Source: Rhodospirillaceae bacterium UBA1479
GTDB lineage: Bacteria > Pseudomonadota > Alphaproteobacteria > Rhodospirillales > Casp-alpha2
Assembly: GCA_002325375.1 (NCBI GenBank)
Contig: DCRZ01000002.1
Location: 735,198-799,197 of the forward strand
Reading direction: 5' to 3'
DNA: 64,000 bases
Within the stretch, counting starts at the first letter, position 1. Each line of letters starts with the position of its first letter. Below are positions 1 to 8,394 of the stretch, piece by piece. The position numbers and the translations under genes were made by a program. The notes under the pieces were generated by a model, which was given only the letters and a program-made list of their open reading frames with translations, was not told the DNA's origin and did no database searches.

Positions 1-513
1 ATCGTGCGGCCGGCGGGCGACGCCTTCCAATGGGCCGCGGTGATGATCCTGCTGGCGGCGTTCGGCGAATCGGTCCGCGACCTGATCACCCGGGGGGCTT
101 CCGGGCGCGAGACGACGCATTCCATGCTGTTCTCGATGATGGTGGTGGTCGGCCTGGCGGGCCTGTTCGTGCCGCCCTACGACTGGCCGCCGCTGTCGGG
201 CGAACACTGGCTGATGATCATCATGGCCAGTCTGATCTGGACCTCGGCCCATTTCCTTCTGATCGAGGCGTTCCAGTTCGGCGAGGCGGCCTTGCTCGCC
301 CCGTTCCGTTACTGCAACCTGTTCTTCGCGGCGATTCTGGGCTTCCTCATCTGGGGCGACCTGCCCGACTGGCTGACCTGGGCGGGCAGCGCGGTGATTA
401 TTTCCTCGGGCCTGTACATTCTGCACCGCGAGGTTCTGCGCAAGGCCCCGGTCATGGCTGCCGATCCGGTCCACGACACAGCGGCGGATGACGACGGGGC
501 GGCGCCGCGATGA
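1..513 (+). CDS. DMT (EamA) family transporter, C-terminal part
   Basis: This is the C-terminal part of a drug/metabolite transporter of the EamA type, an inner-membrane permease of unknown substrate. The reading frame is open at the first base (codons read I-V-R-P), so the real start lies to the left of the window. About five hydrophobic segments are visible, ending in the typical last helix and a short hydrophilic tail. The end of the last helix (GSAVIISSGLYILHRE) closely matches the complete paralogue at 1842-2783, so the two are tandem duplicates separated by one gene. Its TGA overlaps the ATG of the next gene (ATGA at 510-513), which indicates translational coupling. Confidence 0.85.
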   Translation: MVRPAGDAFQWAAVMILLAAFGESVRDLITRGASGRETTHSMLFSMMVVVGLAGLFVPPYDWPPLSGEHWLMIIMASLIWTSAHFLLIEAFQFGEAALLAPFRYCNLFFAAILGFLIWGDLPDWLTWAGSAVIISSGLYILHREVLRKAPVMAADPVHDTAADDDGAAPR

Positions 514-1811
514 ACCTCATCTTCCTTGCCATCGTCGCCGTTGCTTTCGCCATGGGGGCCGTGCGTCAGGCTGTCTGGGACGGCATCGGCGAAGCGCCCA
601 TGGCGCTGCTCGGCAAGGCCATGATCGACGCCGCCGGCGGCGCGGTGACCCTTGCCATCGGTCTGGTCGGCGTGATGGCCCTGTTCCTAGGTTTGATGAA
701 GGTGGCGGAGGAGGGCGGCCTGCTGCGCATCATCGCCAAGGTCCTGCGCCCGTTGATGGTGCGCCTATTCCCCGAGGTGCCGGCCGACCATCCGGCCATG
801 GGCTCGATGATCCTCAACATGTCGGCCAACGCGCTTGGCCTCGGCAATGCGGCGACGCCGTTCGGCATCCGGGCGATGCAGCAATTGGATGAACTCAATC
901 CCCACAAGGGCACGGCGACCAACGCCATGGCCCTGTTCCTGGCGATCAATACGTCGTCGGTCACGTTGCTGCCGACGGGAGTCATCGCGTTGCGCGCCGC
1001 TGCCGGGTCCACGGACCCGGCCGGGATCGTGCCGACCACCCTGTTCGCGACCATCTGTTCGACCGCCATCGCGATCATCACGGCCAAGTTGCTGGCCCCC
1101 CGTTTCGCGGTGCCGGCGGGATCCGCCGAGGGCGGGGGGGATGTTTCCCCGCCGACCGAGGAGGCGGTGCTGGAAGCGACCGAGGACATGGACGGCGCGG
1201 GGTCGGACGCTTATCCCCTGTGGGTGTCGGTCACAGCGCTGATGACGGTCGGCGCCCTGGTGCCGCTGACCGTTGCCTATGGGCGCGAGATCGCGCCCTG
1301 GATCATCCCCGGCCTGATGGTGGCCTTGTTGGGCTTCGGCGCTGCCAAGCGGGTCGCGGTCTATGAATGCTTCGTCGAGGGGGCCAAGGACGGCTTCAAT
1401 GTGGCGCTGCGCATTATTCCCTACCTGGTGGCGATCCTGACCGCCGTCGCCATGTTCCGGGCATCCGGCGCCATGGACGCGGTCGTGGGGCCGCTCGGTG
1501 GCCTGACCGAAATGATCGGGCTGCCGGCGGAAGCCCTGCCCATGGCCCTGTTGCGCCCGCTGTCGGGGTCGGGCGCCTACGGCGTGCTGGCCTCGATCAT
1601 CCAGGATCCGGCCCATGGTCCGGACAGTCTTGTCGGTTATTTGGTGTCGACCTTCCAGGGGTCGACGGAAACCACCTTCTACGTTCTTGCCGTCTATTTC
1701 GGCGCGGTCGGCATCCGCCGCATTCGTCATGCCCTGTTCGCGGCCCTTCTGGCCGACGTTGCGGGCATCGCCGCCGCCGTATTCATCGTCAATCAGCTCT
1801 ACGGTCCGTAA
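510..1811 (+). CDS. SpmA/SpmB-like fused nucleoside-recognition (Gate) domain membrane protein
   Basis: A 433-residue polytopic membrane protein made of two halves that each look like the Gate or nucleoside-recognition domain found in spore maturation proteins A and B. The N-terminal half covers roughly residues 1-190 and contains a conserved stretch around NMSANALGLGNAATPFG. The C-terminal half runs from about 235 to 433 and contains LRPLSGSGAYGVL. The acidic linker between them is hydrophilic. In Bacillus SpmA and SpmB are separate proteins required for spore core dehydration. Here the organism is a Gram-negative non-spore-former, so the role is unknown; transport of a small molecule is an inference. 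It overlaps the transporter gene upstream by 4 nt. Confidence 0.82.
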   Translation: MNLIFLAIVAVAFAMGAVRQAVWDGIGEAPMALLGKAMIDAAGGAVTLAIGLVGVMALFLGLMKVAEEGGLLRIIAKVLRPLMVRLFPEVPADHPAMGSMILNMSANALGLGNAATPFGIRAMQQLDELNPHKGTATNAMALFLAINTSSVTLLPTGVIALRAAAGSTDPAGIVPTTLFATICSTAIAIITAKLLAPRFAVPAGSAEGGGDVSPPTEEAVLEATEDMDGAGSDAYPLWVSVTALMTVGALVPLTVAYGREIAPWIIPGLMVALLGFGAAKRVAVYECFVEGAKDGFNVALRIIPYLVAILTAVAMFRASGAMDAVVGPLGGLTEMIGLPAEALPMALLRPLSGSGAYGVLASIIQDPAHGPDSLVGYLVSTFQGSTETTFYVLAVYFGAVGIRRIRHALFAALLADVAGIAAAVFIVNQLYGP

Positions 1812-1841
1812 ACCGCGTCCAGCCCAACGAAGGGTTTTCCC

Positions 1842-2783
1842 ATGCCACTCATGACCGCCGTCCAAGGTTCCAGCGCGCCCGGCCGCGCCATCGCCCTGAT
1901 GATGGCGGGCGGCATGTTGTTGACCATCAACGACGCGGTCATGAAATGGCTGACATCGGGATATCCCGTCGGGCAGTTGCTGTTCACCCGCGCCATGTTC
2001 TCGTTCATCGCCATCGCGTTTTTCGTGCGCTTCTACGGCGGCCTAAACAGCCTGCGCATTCACAACCCGCGGCTTCACGCGATCCGCGGCTTCGTCGTGG
2101 TCTGCGGCACCTTCAGCTTCGTCACCGGTTTGCAGTACCTGACTTTGGCCGAGGCGATTTCCGTCGTGTTCGCCGGGCCGCTGTTCGTCACGGCCCTGGC
2201 GCCGCTGCTGATCGGCGAGCCCGTGGGCTGGCGGCGCTGGGCCGCCGTGCTGGTGGGGTTTTCCGGGGTCATGATCATGGTGCGGCCGGGCACGGAAGCG
2301 ATGCAATGGGCCGCCATTTTCCCGCTGGCCTCGGCTCTGTTCGGCGCGGTGCGCGATCTGGTCACGCGGGGGGCGACCTCGACCGAACATTCCAATGCTC
2401 TGCTGACGACCAGCACCGCCGCCGCCGCGATCGGCGGACTGTGCACGCTGCCGTTCGGCTGGTCCGCCGTGACCCTGGAAGACCTGGGACTGATGGCCCT
2501 GTCCGGATTCCTGATGGCCGGCGCCTATTTCCTGATCATCGAAAGTTTCCGTTTCGGCGAGGCCGGGCTGGTCGTGCCCTTCAAGTATTTCAACATGGTG
2601 TTCGCCGTCGCCTTCGGCTTCCTGCTGTGGGGCGACCTGCCGGATGTTTGGACATGGACCGGTTCCGCCGTGCTGGTTGGCAGCGGCCTCTACATCCTGC
2701 ACCGCGAACGGCTGCGTCATCTGGCGCCGTCGTTGCCGTCGGACCCGCAGGGAGCGGTCGGGCCGGCGGGGCGGCCCGACTGA
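1842..2783 (+). CDS. DMT (EamA) family transporter
   Basis: A 313-residue inner-membrane permease with about ten transmembrane segments forming two EamA repeats (roughly residues 10-145 and 155-300). It is a paralogue of the truncated gene at the left edge; the region after the internal duplication (IMVRPGTEAMQWAA) and the last helix are nearly the same in both. Start ATG at 1842 follows an AAGGG-like site. It lies 30 nt after the SpmAB-like gene on the same strand and probably shares its transcript. Substrate cannot be deduced; the family exports amino acids, metabolites or drugs. Confidence 0.85.
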   Translation: MPLMTAVQGSSAPGRAIALMMAGGMLLTINDAVMKWLTSGYPVGQLLFTRAMFSFIAIAFFVRFYGGLNSLRIHNPRLHAIRGFVVVCGTFSFVTGLQYLTLAEAISVVFAGPLFVTALAPLLIGEPVGWRRWAAVLVGFSGVMIMVRPGTEAMQWAAIFPLASALFGAVRDLVTRGATSTEHSNALLTTSTAAAAIGGLCTLPFGWSAVTLEDLGLMALSGFLMAGAYFLIIESFRFGEAGLVVPFKYFNMVFAVAFGFLLWGDLPDVWTWTGSAVLVGSGLYILHRERLRHLAPSLPSDPQGAVGPAGRPD

Positions 2784-2791
2784 GGTTCTGA

Positions 2792-4018
2792 TTACTTCGC
2801 CGGCGCGACGGGAGAGGCGTCAACCGGAGAGCCCGCGGGCAGACCCCCCGGGAAAGTCGGCGCTGCCGGCTTGGTGACGTCCGCCGGCAGGGCCTGCTTC
2901 AGGGCGTCGCGGGCGACGATCGCCTTCTGGTCGCCGTTTTCAGCCGCCGCGCTGATCCATTTGTAGGCCAGCCTGTCGTCCTTGGGCACGCCCTGGCCGT
3001 TGTAATACAGGATGCCCAGGTTGTACTGGGCGGCGGCGTTGTTTTTCTCGGCCGAGCGGCCAAACCATTCGGCGGCCTTGGCATAGTCCTTGGCGACGCC
3101 GGTGCCGTTGTAGTGCATCACCCCGATGGAATACTGCGCCCCCGGGTGGCCGCCGATGGCGGCCTGGGCGAACAGCTTGGCGGCCTCGGCCTTCTGGTCC
3201 TGGGTCTTGGCGTCGGCGAACAGGGACAGGGCGCGCTTATAGGTCAAATCGGCGGTGGCTTCGCGTTCTTCGGCCGATGCCGGCGGGGTCTCGACCGGTG
3301 CAGCGGGCTCGGGCGCGGCGGCGATCTCCGTGGCCGGGGGGGCCGGTTCCGGCTTGGCTTCTTCGGCGGGCGGATTGGTCAGCGCCATGGGCTTGTCCGT
3401 CGCGGCGGGCGGCGGCGGTGCGGGCGGCTCCATGGGTTTCTCGGGCTGGGGGGGCTCGGCCATGGGGGTATCCGCCGGGGCGGCGTCGGCCATGGGTTTT
3501 TCCTCGGCCGGCGGCGCCATGGATGGTTCCTGGGATAACGTCTCGGCGGATTTGTCGGTCATCGCAGGGGTGTCCGACGGGGCTGCGGCCTGTTCACCGC
3601 CCTCGCGCTGCAGGTCCGGCGGCAACTTGTCTTCGGCCATTTTGGCCTCGCCGGCCGGTTCTTTCGGGTCGTCGGGACGGGCCATGGGCTCCATCTGGGT
3701 GACGTGGCGGACCGGCGGCAGGTTCTGCGTGTACTGGGCGGTCAGGTCCAGGTCGAAGCGGTCGCGCAGGTCCCACCAGATCGACCGCGCGGTGAAAGCC
3801 AGATCGTCGCCGCTGAAATCGGCCTTGTCCTTGATGGCGCCCTTCAACTCCATGACCTTGGCGACCTGCGCATCCGGCACGCCGATGCTGCGCAGCTGCG
3901 CGGCAAAGGCATCATCTTCGTAGGCCACGGCAAGCCCAATCCCCGCGCCGGCCGCGACGATCAACAGCAGAATGAAACCTGTAAACAGTTGCCCTAAGGG
4001 GCCTCTGCGCTTCGCCAT
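2792..4018 (-). CDS. Membrane-anchored Sel1-repeat protein with Pro/Ala-rich linker
   Basis: A 408-residue protein with three parts: an N-terminal signal anchor at about residues 10-32, a long low-complexity linker rich in Pro, Ala, Glu and repeated EKPM-type motifs (roughly 110-255), and a C-terminal array of three Sel1-like repeats (about 265-365) with the signatures AQYSIGVMHYNGTGV and AQYNLGILYYNGQGV. Sel1 repeats form alpha-alpha superhelices that bind partner proteins; the extended linker would let the repeat domain span periplasmic space. Start chosen at 4018 because AAGGAGG sits 8 nt upstream; a longer frame would start at 4045. Function unknown. It ends 9 nt from the convergent transporter gene. 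Confidence 0.75.
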   Translation of the reverse strand: MAKRRGPLGQLFTGFILLLIVAAGAGIGLAVAYEDDAFAAQLRSIGVPDAQVAKVMELKGAIKDKADFSGDDLAFTARSIWWDLRDRFDLDLTAQYTQNLPPVRHVTQMEPMARPDDPKEPAGEAKMAEDKLPPDLQREGGEQAAAPSDTPAMTDKSAETLSQEPSMAPPAEEKPMADAAPADTPMAEPPQPEKPMEPPAPPPPAATDKPMALTNPPAEEAKPEPAPPATEIAAAPEPAAPVETPPASAEEREATADLTYKRALSLFADAKTQDQKAEAAKLFAQAAIGGHPGAQYSIGVMHYNGTGVAKDYAKAAEWFGRSAEKNNAAAQYNLGILYYNGQGVPKDDRLAYKWISAAAENGDQKAIVARDALKQALPADVTKPAAPTFPGGLPAGSPVDASPVAPAK

Positions 4019-4146
4019 GCGGCGAGCCCTCCTTCGCCGAAGCACCTAATCAATTTAATCTAATGTGTTTTTCCGCTTCGTGGAACCCGCCAATAGGCAT
4101 AGTCCGGTCGTGCCACATGGCGATACGCAACGGCCGGGCTTGTGCA

Positions 4147-5832
4147 TCAGGGATTTCCTTTCTCCCGCGCCTCGGCCTGGGCCCGCAGACCCGATAGGGT
4201 TGCGGACGGCGTAATCGCTTCCGGATCGGTGCGCAGTTCGATCAAAGCGGGCGAATCGGCGGCTTTGGCGCGGGCAAAGGCGTCGGCGAACTGGGCCGTT
4301 TCCGTGACCACTTCGCCGGTGGCACCGTAGGCCTTGGCCAGGGCCGCGAAATCCGGATTGACCAACTGCGTGCCCGACACCCGGCTGGGATACTCCCGCT
4401 CCTGATGCATACGGATGGTGCCGTACATGCCGTTGTTGACGACGATGAAGATGACGTTGGCGCCGTACTGTTTGGCGGTCGCCATCTCCTGGCCGGTCAT
4501 CAGGAAGCAGCCGTCGCCGGCGAAGCAGACCACGTCGCGTTCCGGATGGCGCAGCTTGGCCGCGACCGCCGCCGGCACGCCATAGCCCATGGACCCCGAC
4601 GTCGGCGCCAGTTGCGTGGCATAGCCCCGGTAGCGGTAGAAGCGATGGACCCAGGCCGTGTAGTTGCCGGCCCCGTTGCAGATCATGGCGTCGGCGGGCA
4701 GCTCGTCCCGCAGCCAGGCGATCACTTCGCCCATCTGCACGTCGCCCGGTGTTTCCGGCGGCTCGGTCCAGGCCAGGTATTCGTCGTGCGCCGTGCCGGC
4801 CCAGTTGTCCCAGCGCCCGGTGACCGGCGCCATCGCCTTGGCGGCGGCGGCGAAGCCGGGCATGCCCGAATTCATGGCGAGCGCCGGGCGATAGACGCGG
4901 CCCAGTTCCTCGGCCCCCGGATGGATGTGGACCAGGCGTTGCTTCGGCACCGGGATGTCGAACAGGTCATAGCCGCCCGTGGTCATCTCGCCCAGGCGGG
5001 GGCCGACGGCCAGGATCAGGTCCGATGTCCGGACCCGTTCGGCCAGCTTGGGGTTGATGCCGATGCCGACATCGCCGGCGTACAGCGGGTGGTCGTTGGG
5101 CAGCAGGTCCTGGCGGCGGAACGACACGCTGGTGGGCAAGTTGTTGGCTTCGGCGAAGGCGCGAATGTCCTGGGACGCCTGTTCGGTCCAACTGCCGCCG
5201 CCCAGGATCATCAGCGGGCGTTCGGCCGTTTCCATCATGGCGCGCAGGTCGGCCATGGCGTCCGGCCCCGGATGGGCCTGCACCACATGGGCCGGGCCGG
5301 GGATGGCGACCTGTTCCATCACTTCCTCGGTCAGCATGTCTTCCGGCAGGGCCAGCACGACCGGGCCCGGGCGGCCGGACATGGCCGTGTGGAAGGCGTG
5401 GCTGACATATTCGGGAACGCGGGCCGGGTCCTCGATCTGGGCGACCCATTTGGCCATCTCACCGAACATGCGGCGGTAGTCGATTTCCTGGAACGCCTCG
5501 CGCTCGACCTGATGGCGGGCGACCTGGCCGATGAACAGGATCATCGGCGTCGAATCCTGAAACGCGATATGCACCCCGGCGGACGCGTTGGTCGCCCCCG
5601 GGCCGCGGGTCACGAAACAAATGCCCGGCTTGCCGGTCATCTTGCCGTCGGCATCGGCCATGATGGCGGCGCCGCCTTCCTGGCGGCAGATCACCAGATC
5701 GATGCCCGGCGCGTCGACCATGGCGTCAAGCACGGCGAGGTAGCTTTCCCCCGGCACGCAGAAGGCACGGTCGACCCCGTTGGCAACCAGCGTTTCGACC
5801 AGGAGCCGCGCCCCCGTTTGACCCTGTGACAT
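4147..5832 (-). CDS. Thiamine pyrophosphate-dependent enzyme, acetolactate synthase large-subunit type
   Basis: A 561-residue TPP enzyme with three domains: N-terminal pyrimidine-binding domain carrying the catalytic Glu (E52 in CRQEGGAA), central FAD/nucleotide-type domain, and C-terminal diphosphate-binding domain with the GDG...NN motif (about residue 437, FAGDGCFLMTG, then VVNNGMYG). This pattern fits the acetolactate synthase/benzoylformate decarboxylase superfamily. No small regulatory subunit or other ilv gene is nearby, so it is probably a catabolic or uncharacterised paralogue and not the biosynthetic enzyme. Start at 5832 is supported by AGAGGAA upstream; the open frame continues to 6180 but that extension overlaps the small zinc-ribbon gene. 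It follows that gene by 35 nt and likely shares its promoter. Confidence 0.8.
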   Translation of the reverse strand: MSQGQTGARLLVETLVANGVDRAFCVPGESYLAVLDAMVDAPGIDLVICRQEGGAAIMADADGKMTGKPGICFVTRGPGATNASAGVHIAFQDSTPMILFIGQVARHQVEREAFQEIDYRRMFGEMAKWVAQIEDPARVPEYVSHAFHTAMSGRPGPVVLALPEDMLTEEVMEQVAIPGPAHVVQAHPGPDAMADLRAMMETAERPLMILGGGSWTEQASQDIRAFAEANNLPTSVSFRRQDLLPNDHPLYAGDVGIGINPKLAERVRTSDLILAVGPRLGEMTTGGYDLFDIPVPKQRLVHIHPGAEELGRVYRPALAMNSGMPGFAAAAKAMAPVTGRWDNWAGTAHDEYLAWTEPPETPGDVQMGEVIAWLRDELPADAMICNGAGNYTAWVHRFYRYRGYATQLAPTSGSMGYGVPAAVAAKLRHPERDVVCFAGDGCFLMTGQEMATAKQYGANVIFIVVNNGMYGTIRMHQEREYPSRVSGTQLVNPDFAALAKAYGATGEVVTETAQFADAFARAKAADSPALIELRTDPEAITPSATLSGLRAQAEAREKGNP

Positions 5833-5867
5833 GGTGATGTTCCTCTTGTTCGGCGGTGGTCTTTTGG

Positions 5868-6071
5868 TTACGCCGCCGGGCCGGCGGCCCTCTGTCTTAG
5901 CGAAAGATCGGGGCCGGGGGAAGCCGCGTCGACACCGCAGGCGGTCTCGCCGGAACAGCAGGGATCGACGTTCTGCCCGCAGGTCCGGCATTGCACATGG
6001 CCGTGCACGGACACGGGTTCGGACGGCTGGTGGCACAGCGGGCAGCGCCAGGGGGCGGACGAGGGAGACAT
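5868..6071 (-). CDS. Small zinc-ribbon-like protein
   Basis: A 67-residue protein with Cys pairs at C10/C13 (CPLC) and C28/C31 (CRTC), plus adjacent C38-C39, the arrangement expected for a small zinc ribbon. There is no signal peptide and no membrane segment. It is encoded just upstream of the TPP enzyme on the same strand, in another reading frame, with GGAG about 7 nt before the ATG. The specific family was not recognised; a role as a metal-binding accessory protein is only a guess. Confidence 0.55.
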   Translation of the reverse strand: MSPSSAPWRCPLCHQPSEPVSVHGHVQCRTCGQNVDPCCSGETACGVDAASPGPDLSLRQRAAGPAA

Positions 6072-6098
6072 GGCGGGCTCCGGCAGTCTGGGGTGAAA

Positions 6099-6110
6099 AT
6101 TGTGTACAAT
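6099..6110. promoter_or_regulatory. Palindrome ATTGTGTACAAT, candidate operator
   Basis: A 12-bp palindrome with one asymmetric position, in the 167-bp intergenic region between the divergent zinc-ribbon/TPP enzyme genes and the dienelactone hydrolase gene. It is a one-base variant of the perfect palindrome found at 22614-22625 and 49210-49221. The half-site spacing resembles operators of FadR-type GntR regulators, with MarR-type as an alternative. Its position could allow control of both divergent genes. Confidence 0.45.
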
Positions 6111-6238
6111 CGTCGCCCCAAGCGGTGACAGAGGCCAGCCCGGAATTTAAGATGCCCGCACGCGGGGGGCTTCGGTCCACCGGCCTGCGCCCGAGGGGCG
6201 TGGAAATTTTACGAATCGATCAGGGAGGCACGCAGAAC

Positions 6239-6934
6239 ATGAGCGGCAAGGACATCACCATTCAGGCCAAGGACGGCGGCAACTTCACGGGCTATCTTGC
6301 CCTGCCTGAAGGCGGCACGGGCCCCGGCGTCGTGGTCATTCAGGAAATTTTCGGCGTCAACGCGGTGATGCGCGAAATCACCGACGGCATGGCGGCGGCG
6401 GGCTATGTGGCGCTGTGCCCCGACCTGTTCTGGCGCCAGGAACCGGGCATCCAGATCACCGACCAGACCGAGGCCGAATGGGCCCGCGCGTTCGAACTGT
6501 TCAACGGCTTTGACCTGGACAAGGGCGTCGACGATCTGGAATCGACGATCCAGGCCTTGCGTGCCGTGGACGGCTGCACCGGCAAGATCGGCACCATGGG
6601 TTTCTGCTTAGGGGGCCGGCTGGCCTTCCTGACCGCGACCCGGACCAGCGCCGACGCCGCCGTCAGCTACTATGGCGTGATGCTGACCGACCATACGGAC
6701 GAGACCCTGAAAGCCCCCTGCATGCTGCATATCGCGACCGAGGACGAATTCGTGCCCAAGGATCAGCAGGCCGCCGTCCACGCGGCGCTCAAAGGCAACG
6801 CGAAGGCGGTGCTGCACGACTACGAAGGCCAGAACCACGCCTTCGCGCGGGTCGGCGGCAAGCATTACGACAAGGCCTCGGCCGATCTGGCGCGGCAAAG
6901 GACGCTCGATTTCTTCAAAAACCACCTAGCCTAA
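6239..6934 (+). CDS. Dienelactone hydrolase family protein
   Basis: A 231-residue alpha/beta hydrolase. Key residues fall at the positions known from Pseudomonas dienelactone hydrolase: E36 (QEIFGVN), nucleophile C123 in GFCLGG, an Asp at about 169 (ATEDEFVP) and a His at 200 (QNHAFAR). The family opens dienelactone in chlorocatechol breakdown, but most members have other ester or lactone substrates. No chlorocatechol genes are near, so substrate is unknown. ATG at 6239 is preceded by GGGAGG; the open frame extends upstream to 5831 without support. Divergent from the TPP enzyme with a shared candidate operator between. Confidence 0.87.
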   Translation: MSGKDITIQAKDGGNFTGYLALPEGGTGPGVVVIQEIFGVNAVMREITDGMAAAGYVALCPDLFWRQEPGIQITDQTEAEWARAFELFNGFDLDKGVDDLESTIQALRAVDGCTGKIGTMGFCLGGRLAFLTATRTSADAAVSYYGVMLTDHTDETLKAPCMLHIATEDEFVPKDQQAAVHAALKGNAKAVLHDYEGQNHAFARVGGKHYDKASADLARQRTLDFFKNHLA

Positions 6935-7071
6935 TAAATTGATTCTCCTGGTGTTTTGCCGCCTGGGACTCGTTTTATTAGAAAAATCAGACCGGAGTGA
7001 CTCTCATCACATCATTTGAGGCCGCCTTTTCCTATAAAGGGCACAGATGAGATCCACTCTTACTTGATCCA

Positions 7072-7104
7072 CACCGGGCCGGTTTCGCCGCCCGGTGTTT
7101 TTTT
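7072..7104 (+). terminator. Rho-independent terminator
   Basis: A perfect 8-bp stem (CACCGGGC at 7072-7079 with GCCCGGTG at 7090-7097) and a 10-nt loop, followed directly by seven Ts. It lies about 140 nt after the dienelactone hydrolase stop and is a textbook intrinsic terminator on the plus strand. Confidence 0.85.
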
Positions 7105-7185
7105 GTCCGCAGCCGATTGGCCGGCCCGGTGTCTATGAATTAGATCGTGGGGGCCGGTTTCGCCGCGCGGTGTTTTTTTGTCCGC
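7078..7185 (+). repeat. Direct repeat of 33 bp (terminator 3' half duplicated)
   Basis: Two 33-bp copies, 7078-7110 and 7153-7185, differ at one base. Each has the loop, the 3' stem arm, the T-run and GTCCGC. The second copy lacks the matching 5' arm, so it should not form the same hairpin. This points to a short local duplication. Confidence 0.8.
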
Positions 7186-7237
7186 GCGCCGACCGGCGGG
7201 CGTGATTAAATGGCCCGTCTCGACGGAGGGGCCTCCC

Positions 7238-7600
7238 ATGAAAAACCTCGTTATCGCAGTCTGTCTTCTCGCCCTTGGTGGGGTTCTCGGTGCGGCGGTT
7301 GCCGCGCCGCGCGGGCCGCTTTGGACGTATCACAACGGCAACACCTTGCAGGGGCAAACTGCCCAATACCGGCAGGGCTTCATGATCGGCGTGATCGACG
7401 GCTATCTGCAGGGCCAGCGCGCCCGGGCGGAAACGGGCGACGACGGCCTGTGGTTGGACAACTGCCTGACCACCGGTTGGACCCTGAAGCGTGCCGACCA
7501 GGAACTGGCCGACCGGTTCGAGGCATCGGTTCCCCTTTATGCCAATCCCGCCGCCGCCATCGTGCTGGATAACCTGAAGGATGCCTGTGCGAGGAAATAG
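7238..7600 (+). CDS. Small secreted protein, possible Rap1a/Tai-like domain
   Basis: A 120-residue protein with a clear N-terminal signal peptide (about residues 1-22, cleaved after AVAA). The mature part has a NGNTL motif, a YRQGFMIGVIDGYL segment, two cysteines (about C76 and C116) and a C-terminal helix. This order resembles the Rap1a/Tai immunity-like fold found in many periplasmic proteins, but the similarity is by eye only. ATG at 7238 has GGAGGGG upstream; the frame is open from 7178. No toxin or type VI gene is adjacent, so an immunity role is not supported by context. Confidence 0.6.
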   Translation: MKNLVIAVCLLALGGVLGAAVAAPRGPLWTYHNGNTLQGQTAQYRQGFMIGVIDGYLQGQRARAETGDDGLWLDNCLTTGWTLKRADQELADRFEASVPLYANPAAAIVLDNLKDACARK

Positions 7601-7681
7601 CCGTTAAACCGGACTATCGCAGGGATGTCCGTGCGCGTAGACTGTTACCATTCGTTAAGCATAATCATCACGAGGCACCGC

Positions 7682-7879
7682 ATGCGCCCGCCGTCCCCCG
7701 CGCTTTTCGAGAGCGAGCCGGATTTCACGCCGACCATCCACATCCGGCCGCGTGTCGACCGGGTGGACCCGCGGTTGAGCGCGCATATCCATCACTTGGT
7801 TGAAACCTATCCGCAGGACTCCGTGCGGGTGATCCGCGAATGGATGGCCGAAGGGCCCGCCCGGCATTTCCGTCATTGA
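7682..7879 (+). CDS. Small hypothetical protein
   Basis: A 65-residue basic protein with no signal peptide or membrane segment. Its C-terminal half (VRVIREWMAEGP) looks like a short helical motif. ATG at 7682 follows GAGG with suitable spacing; the frame is open from 7625. It sits between two short plus-strand genes. No family recognised; it could be a real small protein or a fortuitous frame. Confidence 0.45.
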   Translation: MRPPSPALFESEPDFTPTIHIRPRVDRVDPRLSAHIHHLVETYPQDSVRVIREWMAEGPARHFRH

Positions 7880-7959
7880 ACGTTTGCGGGCGAACGAAAA
7901 CCTTCTACAAATCCCCATCGAATCACCATGACCACCCGCCTGACCAGGAGCCTATCCCC

Positions 7960-8394
7960 TTGCCCGACATCGACCTGAAAGACGCCGCCAGTTTCGATTG
8001 GTGGACCGACGTCTCGATCCGCTTTTCCGACCAGGACCCCAACCTTCACGTCAACAACACGGCCTTTGCCCAATATGCCGAGGCTGGGCGGGTGGATTAT
8101 TTGAACGCCATGCGCCGGCATCTGGGGATCGAGCCGCGCTCGGCCCTGGCCAGCGTGCAGATCAGCTATGTGAACCAGCTCCACTATCCGGGCAACGTGC
8201 GGGTCGGCACACGGCTTCTGCGCCTCGGCAACAAGTCCTACACCCTGGGCCAGGGGCTGTTCGCCGGGGATACGGTGGTCGCGACCTCGGAAGCGGTCCT
8301 GGTGTTCTTCGACTACGCCAAGAACGCCAGCCGAGAGGTGCCCGCCGAGTTGCGCCAAGCCTTTGAAAACGGCGCGCGGCTGGTATCCGACTGA
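7960..8394 (+). CDS. Acyl-CoA thioesterase, 4HBT hotdog family
   Basis: A 144-residue single hotdog-domain protein. The 4HBT active-site motif is visible as FSDQDPNLHVNNTAF, with D26, H30 and N33, and E41 in the following helix. The family hydrolyses acyl-CoA thioesters. Its start is TTG at 7960, supported by AGGAG 9 nt upstream; the nearby ATG at 7928 is in another frame. Substrate is unknown and the surrounding genes give no pathway. Confidence 0.85.
   Translation: MPDIDLKDAASFDWWTDVSIRFSDQDPNLHVNNTAFAQYAEAGRVDYLNAMRRHLGIEPRSALASVQISYVNQLHYPGNVRVGTRLLRLGNKSYTLGQGLFAGDTVVATSEAVLVFFDYAKNASREVPAELRQAFENGARLVSD

Larger units (their letters stand above)
6935..7237. other. Intergenic region with terminator and its degenerate copy
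   Basis: 303 bp without a convincing gene. It contains a strong intrinsic terminator at 7072-7104 and a second copy of its 3' part at 7153-7185. The stretch from 6945 to 7070 is comparatively AT-rich and could be the 3' UTR of the hydrolase gene or a short independent transcript ending at the terminator, but no known RNA family was recognised. Confidence 0.5.

Noticed and set aside
4405..5829. Plus-strand open frame of 474 codons opposite the TPP enzyme
   Set aside because: The minus strand has intact TPP motifs; the plus frame shows only biased composition.
4147..5832. Biosynthetic ilvB
   Set aside because: No small subunit gene or other branched-chain amino acid gene is adjacent, and the context is catabolic.
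7238..7600. Type VI immunity gene
   Set aside because: The resemblance to Rap1a/Tai proteins is only partial, and no effector or secretion gene is nearby; many such proteins are not immunity factors.
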